From positions 1-64,000 of the forward strand of contig JAQXXT010000079.1 in the NCBI GenBank assembly GCA_029226205.1: 64,000 nucleotides of DNA, given 5' to 3'. This DNA comes from Prevotellaceae bacterium (lineage in GTDB: Bacteria > Bacteroidota > Bacteroidia > Bacteroidales > Bacteroidaceae). How positions within the stretch are numbered: the first letter of the stretch is position 1; the number at the start of each line of letters is the position of its first letter. The position numbers were made by a program, and so were the translations under genes. Below, piece by piece: positions 57,424 to 64,000 of the stretch. Under the pieces are notes generated by a model that saw only the letters and a program-made list of their open reading frames with translations, made no database searches and was not told where the DNA came from.

Positions 57424-58161
57424 ATGACTCAGAAAGCTGTGATCATGGGTGCCTCCTCGGGTATGGGACTCGAGGTGGCGAAGGTTCTGCTTCGGAAAGG
57501 CTGGACGCTGGGACTGGCGGCACGCCGGCAGGAGGCGATAGAGAAGCTCCGTGATTCCTATCCCGGACAGGTGTTTGCCGCAAGCATCGATATTACGCGT
57601 GATGATGCCGATGAGGCATTGCTGTCGCTGATCCATGAGATGGGAGGAATCGATCTCTATCTCCATGTTTCGGGCATCGGTTATCAGAACTTGTCGCTGA
57701 CAGCGGATAAGGAACTACGAACCGTCAATACTAATGGTCTCGGCTTCACAAGGATGGTTGGTGCTGCCTACCGTTATTTTGCGGAAAAAGGCGGTGGACA
57801 TATCGCTGCTATCTCCTCTATTGCGGGAACGAAAGGACTCGGTGCGGCACCGGCCTACAGTGCCACGAAAGCCTTTCAGAATGTCTATCTCCAGGCGTTG
57901 GAGCAACAGGCCCATCTCCGTCGCCTTCCTATCTATTTCACCGATATTCGTCCTGGCTTTGTCCGTACGTCGCTCCTCGATGATGGTCATCATTATCCGA
58001 TGTTGATGGATCCCCATTTCGTGGCTCGCCGGATTGTTCGGGCCATTCTCCATCATCGGCATGTCGTTGTCATCGATGGCCGTTACCGCGTCTTGACTTT
58101 CCTTTGGCGCCTCCTCCCCTCTTGGCTGTGGAGAAGATTGAATATTAAAACCAAGATGTGA
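57424..58161 (+). CDS. Short-chain dehydrogenase/reductase
   Basis: A 245-residue classical-type SDR. Rossmann motif MGASSGMGLEVAKVLLRKG, then LHVSGIGYQ in place of the common NNAG, catalytic Ser in ISSIAGTKG and YxxxK in APAYSATKAF. The C-terminus has two hydrophobic stretches (VLTFLWRLLPSWLWRRL), suggesting membrane association. Start is 1 nt after the Nim-like gene stop: a two-gene operon. Confidence 0.92.
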   Translation: MTQKAVIMGASSGMGLEVAKVLLRKGWTLGLAARRQEAIEKLRDSYPGQVFAASIDITRDDADEALLSLIHEMGGIDLYLHVSGIGYQNLSLTADKELRTVNTNGLGFTRMVGAAYRYFAEKGGGHIAAISSIAGTKGLGAAPAYSATKAFQNVYLQALEQQAHLRRLPIYFTDIRPGFVRTSLLDDGHHYPMLMDPHFVARRIVRAILHHRHVVVIDGRYRVLTFLWRLLPSWLWRRLNIKTKM

Positions 58162-58673
58162 CAGCAGACTTGTAGACGAACAGATGCAGTGGCAGAAAAG
58201 AATGTCACTGACTGTTTTTTGACCGTGATTTTCCTCAAAAAACGGTTAGAGAAATTTTTTATTCTAGCGTTGAAATGGACGAATTTCAGCCATAGCCATC
58301 GAAAACAACAGAGAAAATTTTGTAAACAACGTGTTTAGAAAATTATCTCATATAGATACGGGTCGTAAATGCCATACTTATGACTCGTAAATACCATAGA
58401 AAATCTGCATTTTTATTAAATGACGGTTGATTTCCTATGGATTTATGCGAGTATTTATGCATGATATGGAGGCGTATTGCTGTCTTAAAAATATATAGTA
58501 CTAATAATCAATGACTTATATAAAAGCTGCAGAATTCTCAAATTTGCGGACGCTACTCTGTTCGCTGATCTCCATGACCATTTTGAACCTTTGTCAGACA
58601 TGAAAAAAGGTGGTCATAAAGTCCATACCCACCTTTTTATTGACCTTAATCTGTATAATTCATAGATCCTATT
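58162..58673. other. Gene-free region with a terminator-like hairpin
   Basis: No convincing gene in 512 nt. AAAAAGGTGG (58604-58613) pairs with CCACCTTTTT (58629-58638), a 10-bp stem with A/T tails on both sides, so it could terminate in either direction. TAAACAACGTGTTTAGAAAA near 58321 resembles 21269. Confidence 0.5.
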
Positions 58674-58785
58674 GTAGGTGGCCGCCCTGTTGCGGCCACG
58701 CAAGGAAGATAGGGAATATGTAGGGATTTAATTTATTATGTTCCGTCCAATGCGGGTGCGTGGCCGCAATATGGCGGCCACGCAT
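58674..58785. repeat. Two family A palindromes with a family B copy between
   Basis: GTAGGTGGCCGCCCTGTTGC (58674-58702) and GTGCGTGGCCGCAATATGGC (58756-58785) flank a degenerate family B copy (TATGTAGGGATTTAATTTAT, 58718-58745). Confidence 0.7.
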
Positions 58786-58841
58786 TGGTAGAAATATACC
58801 TAACTTTCGTACATCATAAAGGCTCTTACCCGTGAATTATT

Positions 58842-58980
58842 TAGGTTGATGGGTCTCCTTTGGCCAGATAAGTCATCACGTTTGATGCCGTGCCGCCGGG
58901 ACAACAGCCGACGAGGATGACGCCAATGGCAACTCGTCACTCAGATGGAAAATCTTTGATTTCTGCTGCCATGTTGAGTG
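58842..58980 (-). pseudogene. Remnant of a bile acid:sodium symporter (BASS) family gene
   Basis: On the minus strand one frame gives [12 protein letters not shown] (about 58965-58925). The next frame continues [20 protein letters not shown] then KGDPST and a stop at 58848-58846. [10 protein letters not shown] is the hallmark of BASS-family sodium symporters, which are about 300 residues long. Only about 40 codons survive, with one frameshift and no start. Confidence 0.7.
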
Positions 58981-59029
58981 GCCTGCCGTTGTGTGCTTGC
59001 GCTTTGCAACGCAAGGTTGCGCATATACC

Positions 59030-59114
59030 CGAATATCCGACCCGTCGGTCGGCAGACGGCCACAAGGGCCGCACCCTGCAAATGGAATCGGACGGGCATA
59101 AGGGCCGCGCCCTA
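59030..59114. repeat. Family C repeats
   Basis: GACCCGTCGGTCGGCAGACG, GGCCACAAGGGCCGCACCCT and a second unit GGGCATAAGGGCCGCGCCCT: the same elements as at 2966 and 21373, 69 nt upstream of the GH25 gene. Confidence 0.65.
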
Positions 59115-59143
59115 TAAATGAATCAATAGAAATGGCCGGAAAA

Positions 59144-59175
59144 TTTTGAGGAAAAGAAAATATTGCTTAACTTTG
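59144..59175 (+). promoter_or_regulatory. Promoter of the GH25 gene
   Basis: TTTTG (59144-59148), 19-nt spacer, TAACTTTG (59168-59175). The ATG is at 59183, so a start site about 7 nt after the -7 box would yield an almost leaderless mRNA. Confidence 0.7.
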
Positions 59176-59182
59176 CCCTCCA

Positions 59183-59986
59183 ATGAAGAGAAGAAAGAAA
59201 AATAGAGTTGATTACACCTTATTATATATAGCGGGCATCATTGCCACGCTGATCCTTTTGTTTGTCGCCGTTTGGAACCATTTTCCCGCCTTCCGATGGT
59301 ATATCCTTCATCACGATCAAAAGGCAACAGAGGATGTCGGTTTCGTTGATAGGCTGAAAGGCACTGATTACAGCAAAGACAATTTCGACGGGATTGATGT
59401 GGCCAAACACCAGAGCGTTATCTTGTGGGATGAAGTGGTGAAGAACTATAATCTTCAGTTCGTCTATATCCGTGCCACCATGGGCAAACGTCATCCTGAT
59501 AAGAACTTTGAAAGGAATTTGCGGGAGGCAAAGAAGGTAGGACTGAAAGTTGGTGCTTATCATTTTCTGACATCGAAGTGTAGTATTGATGATCAGTTCA
59601 ATGATTTCTATCGCTACGCCAAGCCGTTGGATTTGGATCTTATTCCCATGTTGGACGTGGAGGCTAGTCATACGGGCCGTTGGTCGCGCGAAGAACTCCA
59701 GGACTCTGTGGCGAAGTTCTCTGCTTTGGTGAAGAGATACTACGGTTGTCTGCCGATGATCTACAGCAATGAGTCTTTCTACAATGATATGCTTGCCCCG
59801 CGGTTCAATGATCATATCCTCTATATCGCCAACTATAATCCCACGAAGCCGAAGGTCAACGGCAGAGGGGATCCCGATCTATGGCAGTTTACAGAACATG
59901 GTCATCTCCATGGCATCGGCGAGTGGGTGGACCTCTGTCGCTTTTGCAACGGTACAACGCTGGAGAATTTGTTGATTTCTCACTGA
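59183..59986 (+). CDS. Membrane-anchored GH25 muramidase (lysozyme)
   Basis: A 267-residue enzyme with a basic N-terminus, one membrane helix (LLYIAGIIATLILLFVAVW) and a GH25 domain that cleaves the muramyl-glucosaminyl bond. Motifs: FDGIDVAKHQ, VYIRATMGKRHPDKNFERN, GAYHFL, the catalytic acids in LIPMLDVEAS and DPDLWQFTEHG at the end. It faces the periplasm if the helix is an uncleaved anchor. It probably acts in cell-wall turnover rather than phage lysis, being more than 6 kb from the prophage. Confidence 0.9.
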   Translation: MKRRKKNRVDYTLLYIAGIIATLILLFVAVWNHFPAFRWYILHHDQKATEDVGFVDRLKGTDYSKDNFDGIDVAKHQSVILWDEVVKNYNLQFVYIRATMGKRHPDKNFERNLREAKKVGLKVGAYHFLTSKCSIDDQFNDFYRYAKPLDLDLIPMLDVEASHTGRWSREELQDSVAKFSALVKRYYGCLPMIYSNESFYNDMLAPRFNDHILYIANYNPTKPKVNGRGDPDLWQFTEHGHLHGIGEWVDLCRFCNGTTLENLLISH

Positions 59987-60001
59987 TTTTTTGTATCTTT
60001 G
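59972..60001 (+). promoter_or_regulatory. Promoter of pabB inside the end of the GH25 gene
   Basis: TTG (59972-59974), 19-nt spacer, TATCTTTG (59994-60001), 21 nt before the chosen ATG. Confidence 0.65.
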
Positions 60002-60022
60002 CACTGTCAAAGAAACAGGAGA

Positions 60023-61036
60023 ATGAAAAAGAAAGAAGCTATATCGTGGATGAATGAGATGGGAAAAGCAAATCGTGACTTTCTCTTTGTCATCAACTAT
60101 TCTGCTACGGATTGCAGGCTATGGCCGTTGGAGGACGTTCATGCTGACCGCGTTGGCTATCAAATTGGGAGCCATACGAATATCGCTGAAGTCCACGCTC
60201 CTACCCTTTCCACCGTTTCCGACGAATCTTTCCTCAAAGAGGAAACTGCAGTTCTTACGTTGGAACCTGAATCCCCAGCCTCCTATCACCGCCGTTTCCA
60301 AATTGTAAAGGATCATCTCTTGCGGGGCAATAGCTATCTCGTGAATCTGACCAGTAGGATTCCCATTCATACTCGTCTGTCATTGAGAGACTTATTTTTA
60401 TTATCTGAAGCAAAATATAAGCTATGGCTTCAAGACGAGCTTGTCTGTTTCTCCCCTGAAACTTTTCTGCAGATCCATGACGGAGAGATTAGCTGTTGTC
60501 CGATGAAAGGAACGATCAAGGCTGACGACGATAATAGTCTGGATATGTTGATGGCTGATAAGAAGGAGGCCGCCGAACATGCCACGATTGTCGATCTCAT
60601 CCGTAATGACCTCAGTATGGTAGCCGATCATGTCCATGTTGAGCGCTATCGGTATGGTGAACTATTGCATACTGACCATGGCGATCTTTGGCAGACGAGT
60701 TCACGGATTACGGGCCGTCTTCCAAAGGACTATCGCAGTCATATTGGCGATATCCTCTTTTCCCAACTCCCGGCGGGATCGATTACGGGAGCCCCGAAGC
60801 CGAAAACGATGGCCATCATCCATGAGGCCGAACCTTTCGACCGGGGATTCTATACCGGTGTCATGGGAATCTACCACGACGGAGACCTTGACAGTGCCGT
60901 CATGATCCGTTTTATCGATCAGGAAGATGGTCAGCTGTATTTCAAAGCCGGTGGTGGCATAACAGCCCGGAGCGACTGGAAGAAAGAATATGAAGAAGTG
61001 ATAGAGAAAATCTATGTCCCCATTAAAAGAACATAA
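60023..61036 (+). CDS. pabB: Aminodeoxychorismate synthase component I-like
   Basis: A 337-residue chorismate-binding enzyme, predicted to convert chorismate and ammonia to 4-amino-4-deoxychorismate for folate synthesis. Motifs: RGNSYLVNLTSRIP, FSPETFLQI, PMKGTIKADD, IVDLIRNDLSMV, LPAGSITGAPKPKTM and GGGITARSDWKKEYEE. It is shorter than E. coli PabB (453 aa), as are other Bacteroidetes forms. The frame is open from 59999, but ATG 60023 follows AGGAGA and the -7 box overlaps 59999. No pabA or pabC gene is adjacent; a HAD hydrolase follows. Confidence 0.88.
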   Translation: MKKKEAISWMNEMGKANRDFLFVINYSATDCRLWPLEDVHADRVGYQIGSHTNIAEVHAPTLSTVSDESFLKEETAVLTLEPESPASYHRRFQIVKDHLLRGNSYLVNLTSRIPIHTRLSLRDLFLLSEAKYKLWLQDELVCFSPETFLQIHDGEISCCPMKGTIKADDDNSLDMLMADKKEAAEHATIVDLIRNDLSMVADHVHVERYRYGELLHTDHGDLWQTSSRITGRLPKDYRSHIGDILFSQLPAGSITGAPKPKTMAIIHEAEPFDRGFYTGVMGIYHDGDLDSAVMIRFIDQEDGQLYFKAGGGITARSDWKKEYEEVIEKIYVPIKRT

Positions 61037-61048
61037 AAACGAATAACG

Positions 61049-61699
61049 ATGAAAATAGCGAATCTCTCTTATCGGAATATTATTTTTGACTTAGGTAATG
61101 TACTTGTCAAACTCGATGAACAGGCTACCATGCGCGGCTTTGAACGACTCGGTCTTGGCAAGTTCGAACATATACGAGAGAATCCCGAGGCATTGCGGCT
61201 CTTTCAAGGCATGGGCATCGGCAGGGTATCTGACCGTGAGTTCTTCGATGGCTTCCGTCGCTTGACGGGCAGTGCAGCCACTGATGAGCAGATCACCGAT
61301 GCCGCCAATGCCATGTTGCTGTATATTCCCGATAAGAAGAAACGTATTCTGCTGGCATTGCGGGCAGCGGGCTATAAGACCTTCCTGCTGAGCAACACCA
61401 TCGACCTGCATTGGCATTACTGTGTGGAACATCTCTTTCCGATGGATGGCTATACCATCAAGGATTATTTCGACCGTACGTTTGTCTCACAGGAAATGCA
61501 CATGAAGAAACCCGATGACGAGATCTTCCAGACCGTTATCGCAGAAACCGGTATCCGTCCTGCCGATACACTATTCATCGATGACCTCGAAGTCAACTGC
61601 CAGGCTGCCGAGCGTAACGGCATTCACAGTTTCCAAAACAAGTCGTTTGAGGATTGGGAGAAAATCATCTGTATCCCCAATGGCGCTAACAAGGATTAA
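61049..61699 (+). CDS. HAD-family hydrolase
   Basis: A 216-residue HAD subfamily IA phosphatase. Motif I IIFDLGNVLVKLDEQ (nucleophile Asp), motif II in TFLLSNTIDLHW, Lys in MHMKKPDDEIF and motif III in TLFIDDLEVNCQAAE. The substrate is unknown; the wording resembles YihX-type sugar phosphatases. It starts 12 nt after pabB, so the two are likely co-transcribed. Confidence 0.9.
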   Translation: MKIANLSYRNIIFDLGNVLVKLDEQATMRGFERLGLGKFEHIRENPEALRLFQGMGIGRVSDREFFDGFRRLTGSAATDEQITDAANAMLLYIPDKKKRILLALRAAGYKTFLLSNTIDLHWHYCVEHLFPMDGYTIKDYFDRTFVSQEMHMKKPDDEIFQTVIAETGIRPADTLFIDDLEVNCQAAERNGIHSFQNKSFEDWEKIICIPNGANKD

Positions 61700-61705
61700 G
61701 GAGTT

Positions 61706-62944
61706 CTATTTTTTGATATCCTTATCCGTCATGGCGCAGACACAACTATCGGACCATACATTCTCGGCAGTCTCGATCATGTCGATGATGGTATAGATAG
61801 GAAGGATGATGCCCATGATACCCACGGGAGCACCCTGGCCCGTCATCAAAGACAGCGTGAGGAAATAACAACCCATGGGTACACCGGCATTGCCCACGGC
61901 GGAGATGACGGCGATGAGCAGCCACAGGAGCATAGTCGGTAACGTCAATACCGTTCCGCCATTCTGCATGACGAAGAGACTCGTCACGAGGATAAAGGCG
62001 GCACAGCCGTTCATATTGATTGTCGTACAGATCGGCAATACGAAGCGCGATACCTTCGGCGATACACCAAGGCGGTTCTCCGCCGTTGCCATCGTCACGG
62101 GAAGGGTCGCCGCACTGCTCTTCGTGAACAGTGCCATGAGTACGGCGGGCATCATACGGCCCAGGGTATGGATGGGATTCAGACCACGTGCCAAAAGGAA
62201 AAGAGGAAGAATGATGAAGAACTGAATGACGTTTCCTCCGAGGATGACAGCGACATAACGGCCAAGGGATGCTGCCGCCACACCCGCCGACACTTGTGCA
62301 GACAACTGTGCTGAGAAAGCCGTGATACCTACCGGCAATGTCCAGATGAGGCCGCGGATGAGCGTGAAGAGCAACTCCTGAAGACCGAAGAAGAGATTGA
62401 CGACGCTCTTCTTCCCTTCCGTCTCCGGCATCTTCGACAATGCGAAGCCTACCGCGAAGGCAATGAGCAATAACGACAGGACATTACCCTCCAACAATGG
62501 CTGGATCACATTATTCGGAATGACCGAGAGAATATGATCATAATAAGTCTCTTTGCCGAGATCCTGCGGCAGTGCCTGAACACCGGAATGGACCATGGCT
62601 GCGGGAAGGTTACCGGGGCGGATGATATTATATAAGATAAGTCCCACGGCAGCAGCAACTGTTGTCGTCAAGAGCGTATAGGTGATGGCATGACGGAATA
62701 TGCGTCCCGTATCCTCTTGTCGGCCAAACATCGTAAGCGTCGTGATGACAGCCAGGAGAATAGTAGGTACGGCGACGAACTGGAAGAGACGGGTATAGAC
62801 CGTGGCGATGAAGTTCATCAGCGCGTTAAGCCAATCCAGTCCCGTCAGACCGAGGAGGGCACCGATGACAAGGGCTCCGATCCACAGTATCAACTGTTTC
62901 CGTGAGGTATGAATTTTGTGACTTGTATCGTTTTCTTGCATCAT
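61706..62944 (-). CDS. Dicarboxylate/amino acid:cation symporter (DAACS)
   Basis: A 412-residue secondary transporter of the GltP/SstT family, with eight hydrophobic segments and two re-entrant loops. The serine-rich loop appears as FTKSSAATLPVTMATAE and the substrate/ion motif as ICTTINMNGCAAF (NMNG form of NMDG). GNAGVPMGCYFLTL near the end marks the second loop. It imports a dicarboxylate or amino acid with H+ or Na+; which is unclear. It converges with the HAD gene, 6 nt apart. TAATTTTG at 62971-62964 is a likely -7 box. Confidence 0.92.
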   Translation of the reverse strand: MMQENDTSHKIHTSRKQLILWIGALVIGALLGLTGLDWLNALMNFIATVYTRLFQFVAVPTILLAVITTLTMFGRQEDTGRIFRHAITYTLLTTTVAAAVGLILYNIIRPGNLPAAMVHSGVQALPQDLGKETYYDHILSVIPNNVIQPLLEGNVLSLLLIAFAVGFALSKMPETEGKKSVVNLFFGLQELLFTLIRGLIWTLPVGITAFSAQLSAQVSAGVAAASLGRYVAVILGGNVIQFFIILPLFLLARGLNPIHTLGRMMPAVLMALFTKSSAATLPVTMATAENRLGVSPKVSRFVLPICTTINMNGCAAFILVTSLFVMQNGGTVLTLPTMLLWLLIAVISAVGNAGVPMGCYFLTLSLMTGQGAPVGIMGIILPIYTIIDMIETAENVWSDSCVCAMTDKDIKK

Positions 62945-63018
62945 TATTATTTCTTATTGTCCGCAAAATTACAAAAAAAATCCCATTCCACCGTTGCGGA
63001 ATGGGATAAATCATTTCT

Positions 63019-64000
63019 TTACAGATGCTTTTTGCGGATGCGGCTCTTGCGAAGTCGGTAAGCGGAAGGAGAGATATCGAGGGTCATCGTGATTTCATCG
63101 GGAGTCTCGCCTTCATGTTCGAGAATGAGAAAGAACATCTCCGACGGTGTGAGATCGTGATAATCCTTGCTAAGCGACTTGATGAAATCGAGGTCCAGAC
63201 TCATATAGTAATCGAGGAGACAGACATAGTCCTCTTTTTTCCATTCCTTGACACATTCCCCGTTCTTCCAGCGTTTATAGAGCACTCTGCCACGGTTGAA
63301 GAGCTGCTCGTGGCGGTCTTTCAGTTCGGCGAGCTCCTTTTGCCGTTTGTCGATCTCGTCTTCATCGGAAATCACGGCAGTCTGCAGGTCATTGAGGATC
63401 GTCTGATAGCGCACACCCTCGTCGTAGAGCTGCGTGATCTTCCGTTGTGAACGGCGTTGGCGCCAAAGGAGAAGGATGACGACGAGGATACAGATGATAA
63501 CGTCGATGAGAAGAATATAAACCAACTTGTTTTTCAAATGACCATAGATAGAGTCAGAATCGAGGTCGTCTTGTATCTGTTGGATATTATTGTCTTGGAG
63601 GTGTTCGTTGAGCTGTTCGTTTACCGAGTCGAGCTGTTGGGTTAGTGCCGCCACTTCCTCGTTGCGGCCGTCATCCTGCAACTGCAGAATCATACATTTC
63701 AGAATATCTGATTTCGTACGAAGGTCCCTTGTACTCAACGCTTTCTTCCACAGGCTGTCGGCCCGTTGCCGGCTGCCACTCTCATGGTAATAGATGGCCA
63801 GGTTTGCCTCCAGAATAGGCGACGGATGAATCTTGTCGAGGTTCCCCATCTGTTGTTGCAACTTACGGCGCAGGTCATTACCGGCGATGGCATAGATATC
63901 GGTGACGATATGCGGCCGCTCGATCAATGGAATTAGGTGGATGTCGTTGAAAGTTTTCTCCGCATAATATTGTGCGCTGTCATTGCGGCCCGTATGATAC
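63019..64000 (-). CDS. TPR/transmembrane regulator-like protein (partial at window end)
   Basis: The 3' part of a gene whose reading frame is still open at the window edge, so its N-terminus is missing. Visible parts: TPR-like helices (ANLAIYYHESGSRQRADSLW), a transmembrane helix (VYILLIDVIICILVVILLLW), a coiled coil (DEIDKRQKELAELKDRHEQL) and a C-terminal helix-turn-helix-like end (LTPSEMFFLILEHEGETPDE; ISPSAYRLRKSRIRKKHL). The layout matches Bacteroidetes membrane-spanning TPR regulators. Signal and targets are unknown. Confidence 0.75.
   Translation of the reverse strand, partial: YHTGRNDSAQYYAEKTFNDIHLIPLIERPHIVTDIYAIAGNDLRRKLQQQMGNLDKIHPSPILEANLAIYYHESGSRQRADSLWKKALSTRDLRTKSDILKCMILQLQDDGRNEEVAALTQQLDSVNEQLNEHLQDNNIQQIQDDLDSDSIYGHLKNKLVYILLIDVIICILVVILLLWRQRRSQRKITQLYDEGVRYQTILNDLQTAVISDEDEIDKRQKELAELKDRHEQLFNRGRVLYKRWKNGECVKEWKKEDYVCLLDYYMSLDLDFIKSLSKDYHDLTPSEMFFLILEHEGETPDEITMTLDISPSAYRLRKSRIRKKHL

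Noticed and set aside
59183-59986. GH25 muramidase as the phage lysis enzyme
   Set aside because: It is more than 6 kb from the prophage, has host-like base composition and its own promoter; microviruses do not encode muramidases.

Overview
The window reads as chromosome from a Bacteroidales bacterium, most likely a Prevotella-like member of Prevotellaceae. Protein families point this way: a tgt-lptF/G-type permease-lon cluster, PepD, RuvC, L21/L27, a eukaryote-like glycogen branching enzyme, a short T9SS-tail-like protein, DUF4251-like lipoprotein and a Nim-related flavoprotein. Many genes are preceded by the Bacteroidetes promoter signature (TTTG about 19-20 nt upstream of TAnnTTTG) and Shine-Dalgarno sequences are weak or absent. 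No rRNA, tRNA or CRISPR array was recognised.

Layout. 0.1-7.9 kb: minus-strand DMT transporter, DEAD-box helicase, LptF/G permease, tgt and lon. 7.9-20.5 kb: plus-strand trmN6, a secreted MORN protein, glgB, a membrane protein overlapping a Dna2-like nuclease-helicase, and a giant AlbA_2 protein. 20.5-22.0 kb: a gene-free island of repeats including a MITE-like element with about 60-bp inverted ends. 22.0-30.7 kb: minus-strand housekeeping genes (ModF-like ABC ATPase, ruvC, MBL hydrolase, rsmG, rpmA/rplU, acetyltransferase, iminopeptidase, pepD). 30.8-45.5 kb: small membrane protein, Skp/OmpH lipoprotein, nth, FecCD permease, PBP1A, MFS exporter, split chromate transporter, membrane-bound AraC regulator and a 1445-residue activase-dehydratase-like protein. 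52.6-64 kb: ltaE, bcp, TauE, exported glutathione peroxidase, Nim-like/SDR pair, a bile-acid-symporter relic, GH25 muramidase, pabB, HAD hydrolase, DAACS symporter and a TPR/TM regulator cut by the window end.

The standout is a complete, AT-rich Microviridae (Alpavirinae-type) prophage at 45.6-52.5 kb. It encodes HUH replication protein, major capsid, internal scaffold and pilot protein, plus three small early ORFs, and is bounded by 28-bp dif-like (XerC/XerD-type) sites. Two features are not obvious from gene calling. First, a 38-codon hydrophobic ORF lies between the pilot gene and a strong terminator and has its own TATCTTTG promoter; it is a candidate lysis protein. Second, a canonical promoter sits at the left edge and points out of the integrated prophage. 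In the circular phage it would lie about 31 nt upstream of the first gene, so integration would uncouple promoter from operon, a possible recombination-based lysogeny switch.

Intergenic space is rich in dispersed palindromes: family A (GTGGCCGC...GCGGCCAC), family B (GGAACATGAT...ATCATGTCC), family C (GGGTGCGGCC-TTGTGG-type), a 115-bp pair (D) and a 65-bp hairpin pair (E). Two family A copies flank the prophage.
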